DNA from: Nephrocerus scutellatus
Lineage: Eukaryota > Arthropoda > Insecta > Diptera > Pipunculidae
Assembly (NCBI GenBank): GCA_947095585.1
Contig: OX352763.1
Span: forward strand, 39,668,010 to 39,732,009
Direction: 5' to 3'
DNA length: 64,000 nucleotides
In this document: piece by piece, positions 1 to 12,060 of the stretch
Numbering within the stretch: position 1 is the first letter of the stretch
How the letters are laid out: each line of letters starts with the position of its first letter
Notes under the pieces: generated by a model
Database searches by the model: none
Told to the model about the DNA's origin: nothing
Seen by the model: the letters and a program-made list of their open reading frames with translations, nothing else
Position numbers and translations under genes: made by a program

Positions 1-840
1 TTGAAGCAATCTCACGAGTACGATGAGCACTTTTCTGCGAGTAATGTACGCTATTTTTCACACCACCAAACCGGTTTTCTGCTAAGCCGGTTATGCGCAA
101 TGCAAAATTACTCTAGGAATGTGTGGTCGCTCTGACTGCAGTAAATAACAAAAGTATTTTATATGTTAACTGCCTAGTGTGTATAGCGGCTACTTTCGAG
201 GCTAGGTTATAGTGTATGAAACAGTCACTTTCGTCTATGGGGCGTGTGAAAATATTGTAACATAACTTGTTTGGGTGAGGTTCGCCTAGGTCACCCAAGG
301 TTCTTTCTCCGAAATATACCTAGTAACTAACTACAGAAGCTGATGTTTCTTCAGGAAAAACTACCAACGGCGGATTAAATGGAGGGCGTTCGAATGGAAC
401 AGCTCGGAGCAGCTAGCAAGCACAACGCCGTAAGAGCGGAATAAAGCGCAGCGCTAAGTAAATCGACAGAACTCGCTCAACTACCAACGGCGAAGTAAAC
501 GAAAGGAGTTCCAAATAGAACAGCTTGTAGTAGGATAATAAACATGATGTCCGAAAAGGGGAAGTGTATAGTCTATTGGACTACCATTACACCAAAATAA
601 ATTTTTCGTGAAGAACGGTCGTTAGCGTTTACCTGAAAGATTTTACTACTTAACAGCAGAATTGTCTTTTCATTTGCCTCTTTTCAATATCATTGCTTAT
701 TTGCATTAATCGTATAAGAATTTTATTACTACTGGCAAAAAATAAAGAAATCTTAATACTCGTATACTCCTTGTGTATTAATTAACCTTAACGAAATTTT
801 ATTTTTTTCGAGAATATACCTTTTTATAAGAGAAACCAGT
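1..840. other. Unassigned noncoding DNA with a diverged direct repeat
   Basis: No gene is recognisable. A roughly 52-bp stretch beginning CTACCAACGGCG at 361 recurs at 481 with moderate divergence; both copies continue into an AATAGAACAGCT-like or AATGGAACAGCT-like segment. The 120-bp offset suggests an old tandem duplication. The rest is AT-rich and shows no protein similarity I can recognise. Confidence 0.5.
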
Positions 841-848
841 TTTAGGTT

Positions 849-1560
849 TGTCACAAGGCGGGTGTGAGATTCGATCTCGTTACCTTGCAATCTATCGGTG
901 GAGATTTAATCTATAGTGGTATCGTTGCATATGGTTGGTACATCGAAAATTCTTTATATTAATTCGATAGTTTATTGTGTGTATTACTTATGCTATGATA
1001 ATCGTATGCCTGTTGCGTATGAAATCTAATATATAAAAATGGTGTCTGTAATGATTGTGATAGCCTTTCTCAGGAACCAGACATCGCAGGAAGCTGAAAT
1101 TTTCACCATAGATTAGGATTTTAGCGGTTTGGGTTCTTGTTTTGGTTTGAACTCGCTAGGTGGCGCTGTTGTCAAGGTTTTTTTGTTTACCAGCAACGAC
1201 AAACCATAGGTTTGTTTCGTTGCTATTTGGGTTTTTGTGAAATTTGGACCTGACAGATGGCGCTGTTTCCAATATATAACGGTTTTTCTGTTTCTTAGAA
1301 ACGAAGCATCTTAGGAACTTCAGATTTTATTGGCCATAGAAAAGTCTAAGACTATGTGCTTAGTGCGTATTACTCTATGGTTATAAGTTAAAGTACACCT
1401 CCCCTCCACGCGATGGTAAGAAAAAACCGTGGGTTCATGTCTGCGGGTAGGAAAGCGCCCGGGAACATCTAGTATGTGTATATATAGGGTTTGTGACGTA
1501 GTTAATTTAAGTAAATTTACTTTAATTAAATCAACTTCTTTACAACATAACACGCACAAA
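849..1560. repeat. Probable interspersed-repeat debris
   Basis: At 866-878 the sequence GAGATTCGATCTC is palindromic and resembles a tRNA T-arm or B-box on the minus strand, but no matching A-box or clover-leaf is visible. From about 1027 the phrase CTAATATATAAAAATGGTG resembles the tails of dispersed insect repeats. Two related GGTGGCGCTG / GATGGCGCTG words occur at about 1159 and 1256. The element class cannot be assigned. Confidence 0.3.
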
Positions 1561-3358
1561 ACGAATGGTCATTAGAAGCTAGTATGATGTACGATGTCAG
1601 TCTCTAGAAGATCTCCTTTATGCAGACACCCAGAATCTTTTACATACGGGGCTGAAAATACTCTGCAAAACTTTTTGCGATAACAGTTCAAAGTGCCTTT
1701 TGCAAAGCATTAAAGTCTCGATTTCGTATACAAGAAACAAGACGCCAATAGACTCATCTTGTTGGATCTTCTTCTTTTTTTATAGAAGACTTTTTACAAC
1801 ATTGATTATTCGACTTGTAAATCGACATAAATAGCACCTGCCTCCGAAGCCAGTATCTGATTTGATTCTTCCTCATAATGTTACTCTAGAGTTTAGATTC
1901 ACGGATAAACTGCGTTCAACGTTCAAGCTGTCTATGTTGGAGCTTGTAGTACTTAGATGTTAACTCCGAAGATCTTTTCTTGAATTGTCACTAATGGTCG
2001 TAGTCAACCTTCATTGTCCCGACAATTCTTTGATGGCATTAAGAAGTTGTTCTTATCTGCCTATGCCATGTCTATAAAATGGTGTTGTTGTCAGTTTTGA
2101 TATTCCGGGCTTCTAGTCAATTGTCAGTTTAGGAATGAAGTGACAATAAAATGCTGGGCAGATTTTTTTCTCGAGTGTGAGATTAATAGAGAAAGTATAT
2201 CTTTGGAAGCATGCATGTATGTGTTTTTTTTCTAGGTTGTCTTAGGAATAGCTTTGAATCAGCATGTTGACTCGACTACAAAACAATTTTTTCACGTGGA
2301 ACATTATCTTCACGATACGGAATATGAAACTAACATCACTGGGGCGTTTCTTCCCCTACCTATCAAAAAAGGACCTTTAAAACGTTGCTTGTGATAAATA
2401 TGACGTTAAGATACACAAAAGACAAAGTTGTACGAAAACCATTGAACAGCAGTCAACGGGTTAACTTCAGTTGCCTAATATAAAAGTTCAAAATAGTTAA
2501 GTCCACTATATGGGCAATGAGCAAAGTTCTCAACGATAAGGAGCCTCAATCCAGGAGGAGCTAATCAAGCCCTTCTAACTTATATTTCAAGTTTTTTTCC
2601 AACTTGACACACACACACATCGGAAAACTCAAAGCGAGAGAAAATAAAACTCGGGACAACTTTTGAAAACCAAAATTCCACTTGAAAATCGTTTTTCGGT
2701 TGCCTCTTCAATGCTCGCAAATTAATAATAAGGAAAACTTTTAGCAACAGGAATACCACAAACACACACACACACACAGGGAGACCCAGGAAAAGTTGTT
2801 GTGGGTTTGTTACTCTGGGAAATGCATATTAATAATTTCCCTACTCCACAGGATTGGAGAGTTTTGTCATTCGTCGGTGGCTCGTCATTGCATTTGTTTC
2901 GCGATAGCAATAAAGGAAAGAAAGAGCTCGCCCTCTGGAATTTTGAAGAAGAGTAGAAAGAAGTCGTCACAGTAGCACACTTGCATCATGATGTGGTACG
3001 TTCTCGTTTAGGTGGAAGGATAATTTTTTTTTGCATTTCTGAAAATTCTAAATTAAGTGAATCTGGAAATATTCCGCAACCAACTACCGAAGCGGAAGTG
3101 AAAAAAAATCTCTCGGCAGACCAAATCGAGAGAAAATAAACTACAACTTTTTCGAATGAAAGTTGAATTATTTTGCTGCTGGTTGGTTGGTTGGTTTCGC
3201 TCGAGGGCTTTCGACTTTCGAGTGCTTGAAGATACTAAGGCAACAAAATAACAAAAACAAAAAAATCAGCTAACTAATAAAAAAAGAGATAAACGATTAT
3301 TCGGCAGTTATTGCTCGATGGCGGAAGGGGCTGAAGAGGATGAGAAGAATATGAGTAT
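1561..3358. other. Unassigned noncoding DNA with CA microsatellites
   Basis: No gene or transposon protein is seen. Short CA tracts lie near 2606-2620 and 2762-2779. A TGG-rich run, (TTGG)n, lies at about 3182-3195. Short open frames here have no recognisable domains. Confidence 0.5.
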
Positions 3359-3798
3359 GAATAGAAGTAGAGTAGGAGAAGGAGAAGGAGTAGGAGTAGG
3401 AGTAGGAGTAGGAGTAGGAGTAGGAGTAGGAGTAGGAGTAGGAGTAGGAGTAGGAGTAGGAGTAGGAGTAGGAGTAAGAGTAAGAGTAGGAGTAGGAGTA
3501 GGAGTAGGAGTAGGAATAGGAGTAGGAATAGGAGTAGGAGTAGGAGTAGTAGTAGGGGTAGGATTATGAGTATGGGTATGAGTATGGGCATGAGTATGGG
3601 TATGACTATGGGTATGACTATGAGTATGAGTATAAGTATGAGTATGAGTATGACTATGGGTATGGGCATGGGTATGACGTATGACTATGACTATGGGTAT
3701 GGATATTAGTATGAGTATGAGTATGAGTATGCGTATGAGTATGAGTATCAGTAGGAGTATGAGTATGATTATGAATATGAGTATGAGTATGAGTGGTG
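3359..3798. repeat. Compound hexanucleotide array (GTAGGA)n then (GAGTAT)n
   Basis: From about 3370 to 3566 the plus strand is a nearly perfect GTAGGA array. It then changes to a GAGTAT/GGTATG hexamer array up to 3798, with scattered substitutions. Because the unit is six bases, frames stay open on both strands and give Val-Gly, Thr-Pro and Leu dipeptide-like translations. These are repeat artefacts, not proteins. The first block has almost no C on the plus strand. Confidence 0.95.
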
Positions 3799-5040
3799 AC
3801 AAACGGTGATGATGACGCGATTATAGACAGTCATGTCCTTAGCCTCTCGCATCACAACTCATATCTTATGCGTCCACGTCGCGTCACTGGAAACTCTGCC
3901 AAATCAAGTGAACGATTTCGGTACCCAATCCGACTTGTATTAGCATGGGTCGGGGCTAAATAATAAGGTGGACTTGCCTTGGTCGGCGCTTCATGTCGAC
4001 CTAGGTTGCGGTTGGCCAATCACCACTCAACTGAATTAATTGATTCTTGAAACTAATACAAGCCTTGGATACGTATCGAATTTATCAACAATAACCTTTG
4101 GCCCACGGAAAAGCACACGTTTTGGAACTTGGAAGATTCGCACGCTCGTCAAGACGAAACTAGCGTTCGACTGGAATCCACATGGAAGCCGTTGAGTTGG
4201 CCGTCATAGCAAGACATGGAAAAGGACAATAGAAGAGGAAGCAAGATATCAGGGGACCGAGTGGCGTCTCTTGAAACCTCAGGCGTTAAATCGAGTTCGT
4301 TGGCGGGCGTTTTTAGAAGCTCTATGCTCCCCCGAGGAATAAAGGGAAGAAAGAAGACGAGTATGAGTCTCAGTAGGAGTAAGAGGAGCAGAAAAGGACT
4401 TTTTTCGACATTGACTTTTTTTTTGGCTAAGTCTAATTACCTGAAACTGCAAGACATGCTCCAATCCCACTATAGATTTTGAGCATCGAAACGGATTTGA
4501 AATCAGGGTTATCTGTTTACAGTTAAGCGCAAACATTCTTACCCACTGCACTGTTAGTTGGCCTTAGGGACACATAACAGTATTATGTTGTCATACATTA
4601 TTATGATCGGATTAACTCTTTGTCAATATTGTCTGTCGATGTCGTCCTCATCACCGTCATCATCTGCTTCATCGTTGTCATGTTCCGCAAATTATGAAGC
4701 GGCGTTTATTTTGCACGTTTTTTGTGCTTGTGTGTTCCATTGCGAAAAAATCAAAAAAAAACCAACATAATTTTGATTAAAATTTTTGTTGCTCTAAATG
4801 ATGGCAAAATACGTTGTGATACCAATTTCTCTACCCACTTTATAGAACTAATTTTGAGCTATTGATGAAATGTTTGATATGTCTCGTACTTTACTGTTTT
4901 CGAGAGGTTGGCTATTCTGTATTTATCCAGACGTTTGTGCCCTCTGTATGCTTATGCCAAACAGTATCAGAGAAGTGAAGTCAGGTCTCCTAATTCTCCA
5001 CGTCCGTACAACTTCCGCAAGACCAGCGTATTTTTCTATA
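3799..5040. other. Unassigned noncoding DNA
   Basis: No recognisable gene. A smaller AGTAGGAGT patch near 4360-4385 echoes the nearby hexamer array. On the minus strand near 4428-4450 there is a TTTCAG|GTAATT junction, but its polypyrimidine tract is weak. The open frames at 4216-4551 have no family resemblance. Confidence 0.45.
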
Positions 5041-5440
5041 ACCTACCTATAATCTTACTTAAATCCTCCTAAAATATGAAAATAACCAGCCTGTAACGTT
5101 TCTTTAATAATCGAAGAATATTTCTACAATCTTTATATAATCTTTATATTATCTACCAATAATCATCATACAATCCTCGTAAAATATTCATTTTAATATT
5201 TTATAATCTTTCTATAATATACCTACCTATCATCTTACTTAAATCGTCCTACAATCTACATATTATAACCTCCTATAAAAAATTAATAACCAGCATGTAA
5301 TCTCTCTTTAATCTACAATCTTTATATTATCTACTTACAATCATCAATCAATCTTCGCAAAATAGTCGTATTAATATCCTATAATCTTTCTATAATCTAC
5401 TTTAATTTCACTGTACATACTCGTATAGATATTCATATCT
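5041..5440. repeat. Degenerate AT-rich array, first part
   Basis: The sequence is built from variants of CTATAATCTTTCTATAAT. A higher-order duplication is visible: ACCTACCTATAATCTTAC at 5041 recurs as ACCTACCTATCATCTTAC at 5221. Later words, such as AATAACCAGC at about 5081 and 5285, also recur at an offset of about 180-205 bp. The array resumes at about 5925 after an unrelated segment. Confidence 0.8.
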
Positions 5441-5900
5441 TTGTGTTGAATTGTATTTTAAAAGCTTTTAACCCTTTTGTATTGTTGGAAGCTAGTATAT
5501 AAGATCATGTGGAGAGTTAATTATAGAATTATTAATGAAATTAATTTGTATATGGTGAGTTTTATATAAAAATTTACTATTATGTTCTGGTATTTGCTAG
5601 ATGGTTTTCTAGAATAGAACCTTCGTGAAACTTTGGATTTGCTTTAAATAGAACAATTTTTTCGAATTTAAGTTAGTTATTATTTGAAAGTTATGAAGAC
5701 TACTTCAAAGTACTTGAAAAGTAGATAGAGCTACCGCCTCAATGGATATTAGTGCTTTTGGGTGCATAATAAGTAATCACCAGTGTAATTTGTCAATTTT
5801 TGCTTTTTGTTGATTTATGTTGTAATTTGTGAATTAATAAAGTTGCGTTTGTATTTTTATTTGCAGCAAAATCCATTACCAACTCTACAAAGCCTAAATT
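5441..5900 (+). mobile_element. LTR-like segment interrupting the AT-rich array
   Basis: This block lacks the array motif and separates its two halves, so it is probably an insertion. It contains AAGTAATCACCAGTGTA, which also occurs at about 53935 in a second LTR-like block; both are followed by T-rich sequence. It has an AATAAA-like word near 5838. No primer-binding site, protein frame or clear target duplication was found, so the LTR call is tentative. Confidence 0.3.
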
Positions 5901-5924
5901 TCGGAAAAATACACCAGTCCTATA

Positions 5925-6975
5925 ATATTTTAATAACCATCCTATAATCTCCCGTTGATCTTTAAATAATCTTTACATAATCTGTATTTTTATAATCATA
6001 CAATCTTCCTAAAATATTCTTATAAATATTCCATAATCAACCTATAAACTTTCTTAATCATACAATCTTTCTATAATATTCTTATAAATATTCTATAACC
6101 TTAATCATGTCACAATCTACATATAACCCTCCTATAACATTATAAAAACCATGCTATAACCTCACTAATATTAGAACAATATTCCTATAATCTTTCTATA
6201 TTATTTTTACAACCTCTCTACGTATAATCTTTATGAAATATATTTTCTATATTCCTATAAATATTAAATTATTTATATATATAATATTTCTTTAAATCTC
6301 CTATAATTGTTCTATAATCTTTATCTAAAACTCCTATAATCTATCTATAAACTTGTATATTTCCTATATTCCTATAAATATTAAATATTGTTTTATAATC
6401 TACCTTTTAATCTTTCTATAATATTTCTATAAATATCTTATAATCTTTCTATAATCTTTATCTAAAACTCCTATAATCTTTCTATAAACTTTCTGTAATA
6501 TTTCATATATTCCTATAAATATTAAATAATTGTTCTATAATCTACCTTTAATCTTTCTATATTTCTATAAATATCCTATCTTGCTATAATATTTCTTTAA
6601 ATATCCTGTAATCGTTCTATAATATCTATCTAAAACTCCTATAATCTTTCTATAAACTCTCCGTAATATTCCAATATTCCTTAATTGTTCTATAATCCAC
6701 CTTCAATCTATTTCTATAAATATCCTATAATCTTTCTATATTTCTTTAAATATCCTATAATCGTTTTATAATCTTTATCTAAACCTCCATAATCTTTCCG
6801 TAATATTTCCTATATTCCTATAAAAATCCTAGAATCTTTACATAATCTACCTATTATCTTCCTATTATATTTCTATAATCTTTATGTAAAAATCCTATAA
6901 TCTTCTCGTAAGGTTTCCTATATTTCTATAAATATCCTATAATTATTCTATAATCTACCTATAATCTTTCATAAT
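5925..6975. repeat. Degenerate AT-rich array, second part
   Basis: More than a kilobase of variants of CCTATAATCTTTCTATAA, TATTTCTATAAATATCC and TTTATCTAAAACTCC follow one another with frequent small changes. Spacing between related words is irregular, but a sub-period of about ten bases is common. There is no coding frame of note. Confidence 0.85.
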
Positions 6976-9900
6976 TTTTGAAAGAAATTTAAATAATTTT
7001 CTCTCGAATGATCAATAATTTATGGCAAGAAATGCTACTCATACTTAAAAATGATTTTGGGTCCTGTAGTCACCGCGGCTTACCATTTATTCTTGGCCTC
7101 CAATGCGTAACTTGTTGTCACTTTATCACCATAAAGCAGTGACTTTATAAGCACCAAAGGAATGACAAATCGCCAGATAATGTTGGCCAACCGATAGGTA
7201 TACATATATGTATCTAGAAATCAACTCACCAAATAAAGTTAGGGTGCCGTAGTCCGGTTGAAACCACATCACGTACCAATTTATTTCTAAAGCACATTTG
7301 CAATTTATCGCATATCGAGTTGATATGTCAACCTACCCTTCAGTACTTTTCCTATATAACGCCATTAGAAGGCAATGCCAGTTACTAACCTCTTTAACAT
7401 AAGCAAGGACGGACTTCCCTTCACAAAGTCTTTTGAAGTTTTATGTGAAGCGATCACAGGGATTTCAATAAAATACTCATAAACTCTTATGACATACGTT
7501 ACGATGTGAGTACATTCTTTTTATTGCAGCGTAAGAAACATATTTCTACCCTAAGTTCCGTCCAAAGAAAAGCAATTTGCATCACAAGCATTTTTTTCTG
7601 TCGGAATACCAGACGTTGGGGGGTGAAATTGTATTGTATGTAGCTCTCCGCTCACCGACGACGACGTATTTTCTTGTCTGCAGGGGAAAAAAAATAAATA
7701 AACTCCCGACAAAGTTGCAAACTGAATGAATGTGGAATGAATTTTGAAGATGAAATTGCTTCCTGCTGAATTACCATCCGGACATCGTCGTCCTTTTTGT
7801 TGTGGCCATTAACGGCCAAAGTGATTGTAATTTATCGCCAAAGTTATTATGTTCCGTTGGTTGACTGTATTGTCATTCTTTTCATGTCACGTGGTGGTGA
7901 AGGTTGTGAATTCTATTGTGTGTGCGATAGTGTGTCCCACTGTCTCCCCTATTTATTTCTTTCTTTATATTATGTCTGTGTTGCCGCATGCAAAGACGAT
8001 GAAACTTAATCAATCAATCAATCAAAATAAATTGTCCTGTAATTGGTTTGGAAGAGATTCCAGGATTTCCTCCGAAAATATGTCGGAGTAGCTTTTGGGG
8101 TTTTTTTTCGTCTCGACTTTTTCTTCGATCGATGACGATTTCGTCCTCGCAACACAATGTATTGAGCAATAAATCGACAAACTGAATAGAAAATCGTACA
8201 CTTTTATATCAGATAATTTGTTTAGTGTGTTTCATAAAACGATAATAATCCTTTTTAAATTCACTCGCAGAACATATATGGCAGTGACCTTCCAACACCT
8301 TGTATCGTAATTTCGTAATCAGTAGTTGGTTGGCTATAAGATAAGAGTTTGTTTTTGCTTTAATTGATCTGTCTGGTTGTCTGGTGAACCACAAGAAAGA
8401 CACTTAGGCACCTCCCTTTTTGCTCATGTTACTAATACCAAATTTTTGCGTATTGTGTTTCTCTGATGAAAAATGCATGGATATCGCATAAAGCAACTTC
8501 GTAGGTCTCATAATTTAGAGCAACAAAGAGGGAGACATTCAGGCCGCATTGATACCTCTCAATTGGTTTTCTTGGAAACTAAGTTGATTAAATCTAGAGC
8601 GTCATTAGCAACGGGCGTCAAATTTCAATATTGTTTCCTCGATATTATTTAGGATTTTTTCCTTCTTTCTTTGACAAAAGGCTGAGTTGAAATGAGACGA
8701 AAGGGAGGACACTGAGTTAATTGTTATTATGAAGGATAATCCACACAAAAAGTAAAATGCAAAAGGACATAAGGAACAACATTGTCATCCGCCCGCCATC
8801 TATGTATGTATTTCCCCGGTAAAATCTGTACAGAATAAAAATAAGGACTCTGAAATGGAACAAAGCATCGGAAAATAAAAGGAAAACCATTTTTGTCTGC
8901 ACTTTACGTTGAATGAGAGCTCGCTCATTCTGTGAAATAATTTAGGGGCGAAATGTAGCGGCGGTGTTTTTTGTTCTTTCTTTTAGAAAAATAACCTGAC
9001 CGTGGGGTGGTGGTGGTTTACTGGGCGACTCAGCAGCAGGGCATTATAAATCACACAGCACAACAACACTAAATGCTTACGAAGCCTTTCCGCGACAGCG
9101 CCTGCTCATTATTTTCAAGCTGGAATCGTTGTAAAATGGAATCACAAAAGAGGGTGGGGGAAGCGCTAGCAAAACGGGGTTAATACAGCTGCAAGAAGTG
9201 TAGAAAAGAACTGAATGGCTTCCTTGCGGTAAAGTACGTGTGTCTTGTGCTGCATGTAATCTCGGTGTCAATTACGATTACTCACGCAGATACTTAAGTA
9301 ATTATGATACAACGCGTAACACAACAGCAGCAGCGGATATTTGAAGCCGTCTTGTCTTCATGGCGTTCAGTGCGATATACCCGGTGACTTATTGACGCCA
9401 AAGTCATTATCTACGAGTACGTATCAAGTTAACAGTTAACAGGGCTACCAACATTGATACCCCGCAATCGTAACCTAACCCGGCCGACGACTGCTGGGCT
9501 GGAGGTGTCAGCAAAAGACAATGTGTGCTGCGGGTGTAATATGAAACCAACACAATGTGGTGTAATGGACACTTGGACCCATGTCCGTGATTTTCATCAA
9601 TGTATGTCGCAAGGTGATGTGGATGTCCCCTGATTTGCATACCTGAACTGCATTTTGTATTCCTTTAGTCGTAAAACGTTGATCTTTCAATTACGACGCC
9701 CCAGCCATCGATTAGCAAGTGGCCGCCAACAACAACTGCTTCACTTAATTGCTGGAGGACGAGCGAATGGTATGGTATGATGGTGAGTGAGTGTGAAGCA
9801 GATTAATTTTACTGCTCGTGCTCAACGATGCGTGGTGAGTCCATTTCGTTGCCATTAATTCAACCGTCTCAATGCACTCCACATCACCAGCAGCACGCAC

Positions 9901-10357
9901 CGCCACTACCGCCGCCGCCCGAGGCCCGACGCCATCATGCTCGATTTGATGACAAAAAAAATACCGTACGTTATTATGTTTAATGGACGATTTGCTTGCG
10001 AAGGAGCGAGCGCAGAGGCGAAGCGTTGATGAGGCGTAGAAGAGGGTCATTATAAATGCCAGGCAGTCAGGCGGCAAGAGGTAGGCATCAGGCATCAGCG
10101 TTCAAGAGTTCACAAGTCGGTTGTTATCCCTGCTGTACGTGATACAAAAAAGCGGAAGTTAGCAACACGATGGTTGGCAGTTGGAAGTAACCATTACCAT
10201 TTAGTCGTGTCGTCGTCGACGTCGCCGAGATGCACCGTGGACTAAATGGCGCAAAAATTTGCACAACATTTTTACATTTTTTGCCTTAAATTTTAATTTC
10301 CTTTGCAGCATTGTTGAGTTAAGAGTAATGTTATGTTTTGCATTGTTTTTCTAGAAC
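6976..10357. other. Unique-looking noncoding DNA between two inverted arrays
   Basis: No transposon proteins or convincing exons are visible. Part of the block (about 8900-10250) is less AT-rich and contains short GTCGTC and CAGCAG tracts, like unique intronic or regulatory DNA of flies. Open frames such as 9745-10095 (minus) have unstructured compositions and no domain I recognise. A minus-strand TTCAG|GTATGC word near 9643 lacks a good pyrimidine tract. Confidence 0.45.
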
Positions 10358-11300
10358 TATAGGATGATTAAGGGATCATTTTACGATGATTCAATGATTA
10401 AAGAAATATTATAGAAAGATTATAGGGTGATTACAGAGTGATTTCAACGATTATTAATATATTATGGGTTTATTTTAGAATTATTCGATGATTATAGTAT
10501 GTTTATAGGGAGATTTTTAGGATTATTGAATGGTTATGGCATAATTTTTGAATAGTTTGATGATTATAGAAATATTATGGGATAATTTTAGAATTATTTT
10601 ATGATTATAAAAATATTATAGGATGATTTTAGAATTATTCAATGATTATAGGATGATTTAAGAATTATTCAATTATTATAGCAATATTATAGGATGATTT
10701 AAGAATTACTAAATGATTATAGAAAGATTATATGATGATTTCATAATTATTCATGATTATAGAAAGATTATAGGATAATATTAGAATTATTTAATGATTA
10801 TAGAAAGATTAGAGGATGATTTTAGAATTATTTAATGATTATAGGATGATTTTAGAACTATTCAATGATTATAGCAATAATATAGGATGATTTAAGAATT
10901 ACTTATATATTAAAGAAATATTAAAGGATGATTTAAGAATTAGTTAATGATTATAGAAATATTATAGGATGATTTAAGAATTACTGAATTACTATAGAAA
11001 GATTTCTGAGTTATTCAAAGATTATAGGATAATTTTAGAATTATTCGCAGAAAAAATGATTATTTAATGTTTATCGGATGTTTAAAGAGCGATTTTAAGA
11101 TTAATAAATGATGGATTGCTTAATTATTATAGGAAGACTATAGGATGCTTATAGGCCAATTAGAGTTATAGAATGATGTTTGGATCAGTAGGTGATTGTA
11201 TAAAGATTATAGGAAGATTATAGAAAGATTATAGAGTGAATCACAGATAAATTATAGCATGATTATATGACAATTATAACTCCATATTTGCATTATTTAA
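10358..11300. repeat. Degenerate AT-rich array, opposite orientation
   Basis: Repeated words are ATGATTATAG, AAATATTATAGG, ATGATTTTAG and AATTATTCA, forming a loose unit of about 41 bp with roughly 10-bp subunits. The core ATTATAGAAAGATTATAG occurs near 10409 and in variants near 10720, 10755 and 11220. It is the reverse complement of the core of the array at 5041-6975. Confidence 0.85.
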
Positions 11301-12060
11301 CTATAGGATGATTTTTGGATTATTATTATTAATTAAATAATGGATGTATGTTGGAAACTATATGTTTATTTATAGATTTAATGAAGAACTTGGACCAAAT
11401 AAGATTAAGCTAAAATGATAATAGGCGGGAACGAGCAGCTACTGATGTATTGCAATCCATCTAGTCGGATGGAAGGCTTTTTAGTTGTACCTTCAAAATG
11501 AGAGCATTTACTTTCTAAAAAAAAGAAAGATTCCTCTGTTTGAAAGCTATACTTTTAGAGGCTACCAGGCAGGCAATGACAGAAGTAACGTTTGAAATAT
11601 CGTTGATGTTCTCAAAACCTGTTATGCAAATACTTTCGAGCTTCCGACCAAGCTCAGATCTATATTGAAGCTTAGGCGTGAGTACGAAAACAATTTTGGC
11701 TTAATTCTTTGGTTAGATTTTTTACAAAGCAGCTGTATAATACGCTGCTTTATCATAAAATAAAAAGATCCTAAGATCTGCAAAGGGCTCAAGGCTTGTA
11801 GGAAATCAAATACAAAAAAAGGATATGACTGACTGAATATTGGCCAGATTTTAAAGGACTTTCTGTACTGTAGATGACATGAAGAGCCAAACACCTATCG
11901 GTCAGAGGAATACATTTAATTCATATGACATTACCTAAGACTTTTCATTAAGAACGCTAAGAAGTTACCAAACACATTTTTAGTTTCATACCAAATTCTA
12001 CCGATAGTTCTAAGGTAAATTAATTTTTTTGACATCAATTTTAGAACTTGCACCCACAGT
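11301..12060. other. Unassigned noncoding DNA
   Basis: AT-rich sequence with no recognisable protein. The frame at 11622-11894 (minus) has no domain I can place. Confidence 0.45.

Noticed and set aside
866..878. tRNA gene near 850-1000 on the minus strand
   Set aside because: Only a T-arm-like palindrome is seen. No A-box, acceptor stem or anticodon arm can be assembled.
3274..3802. Long open frames with Leu, Thr-Pro or Val-Gly runs on both strands
   Set aside because: They are translations of the hexanucleotide array.
9630..9660. Second recursive splice site on the minus strand (TTCAG|GTATGC)
   Set aside because: The sequence before the acceptor is purine-rich, without a pyrimidine tract.
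5041..11300. CRISPR array
   Set aside because: The repeats are degenerate, lack conserved-repeat and unique-spacer alternation, and the window is eukaryotic.
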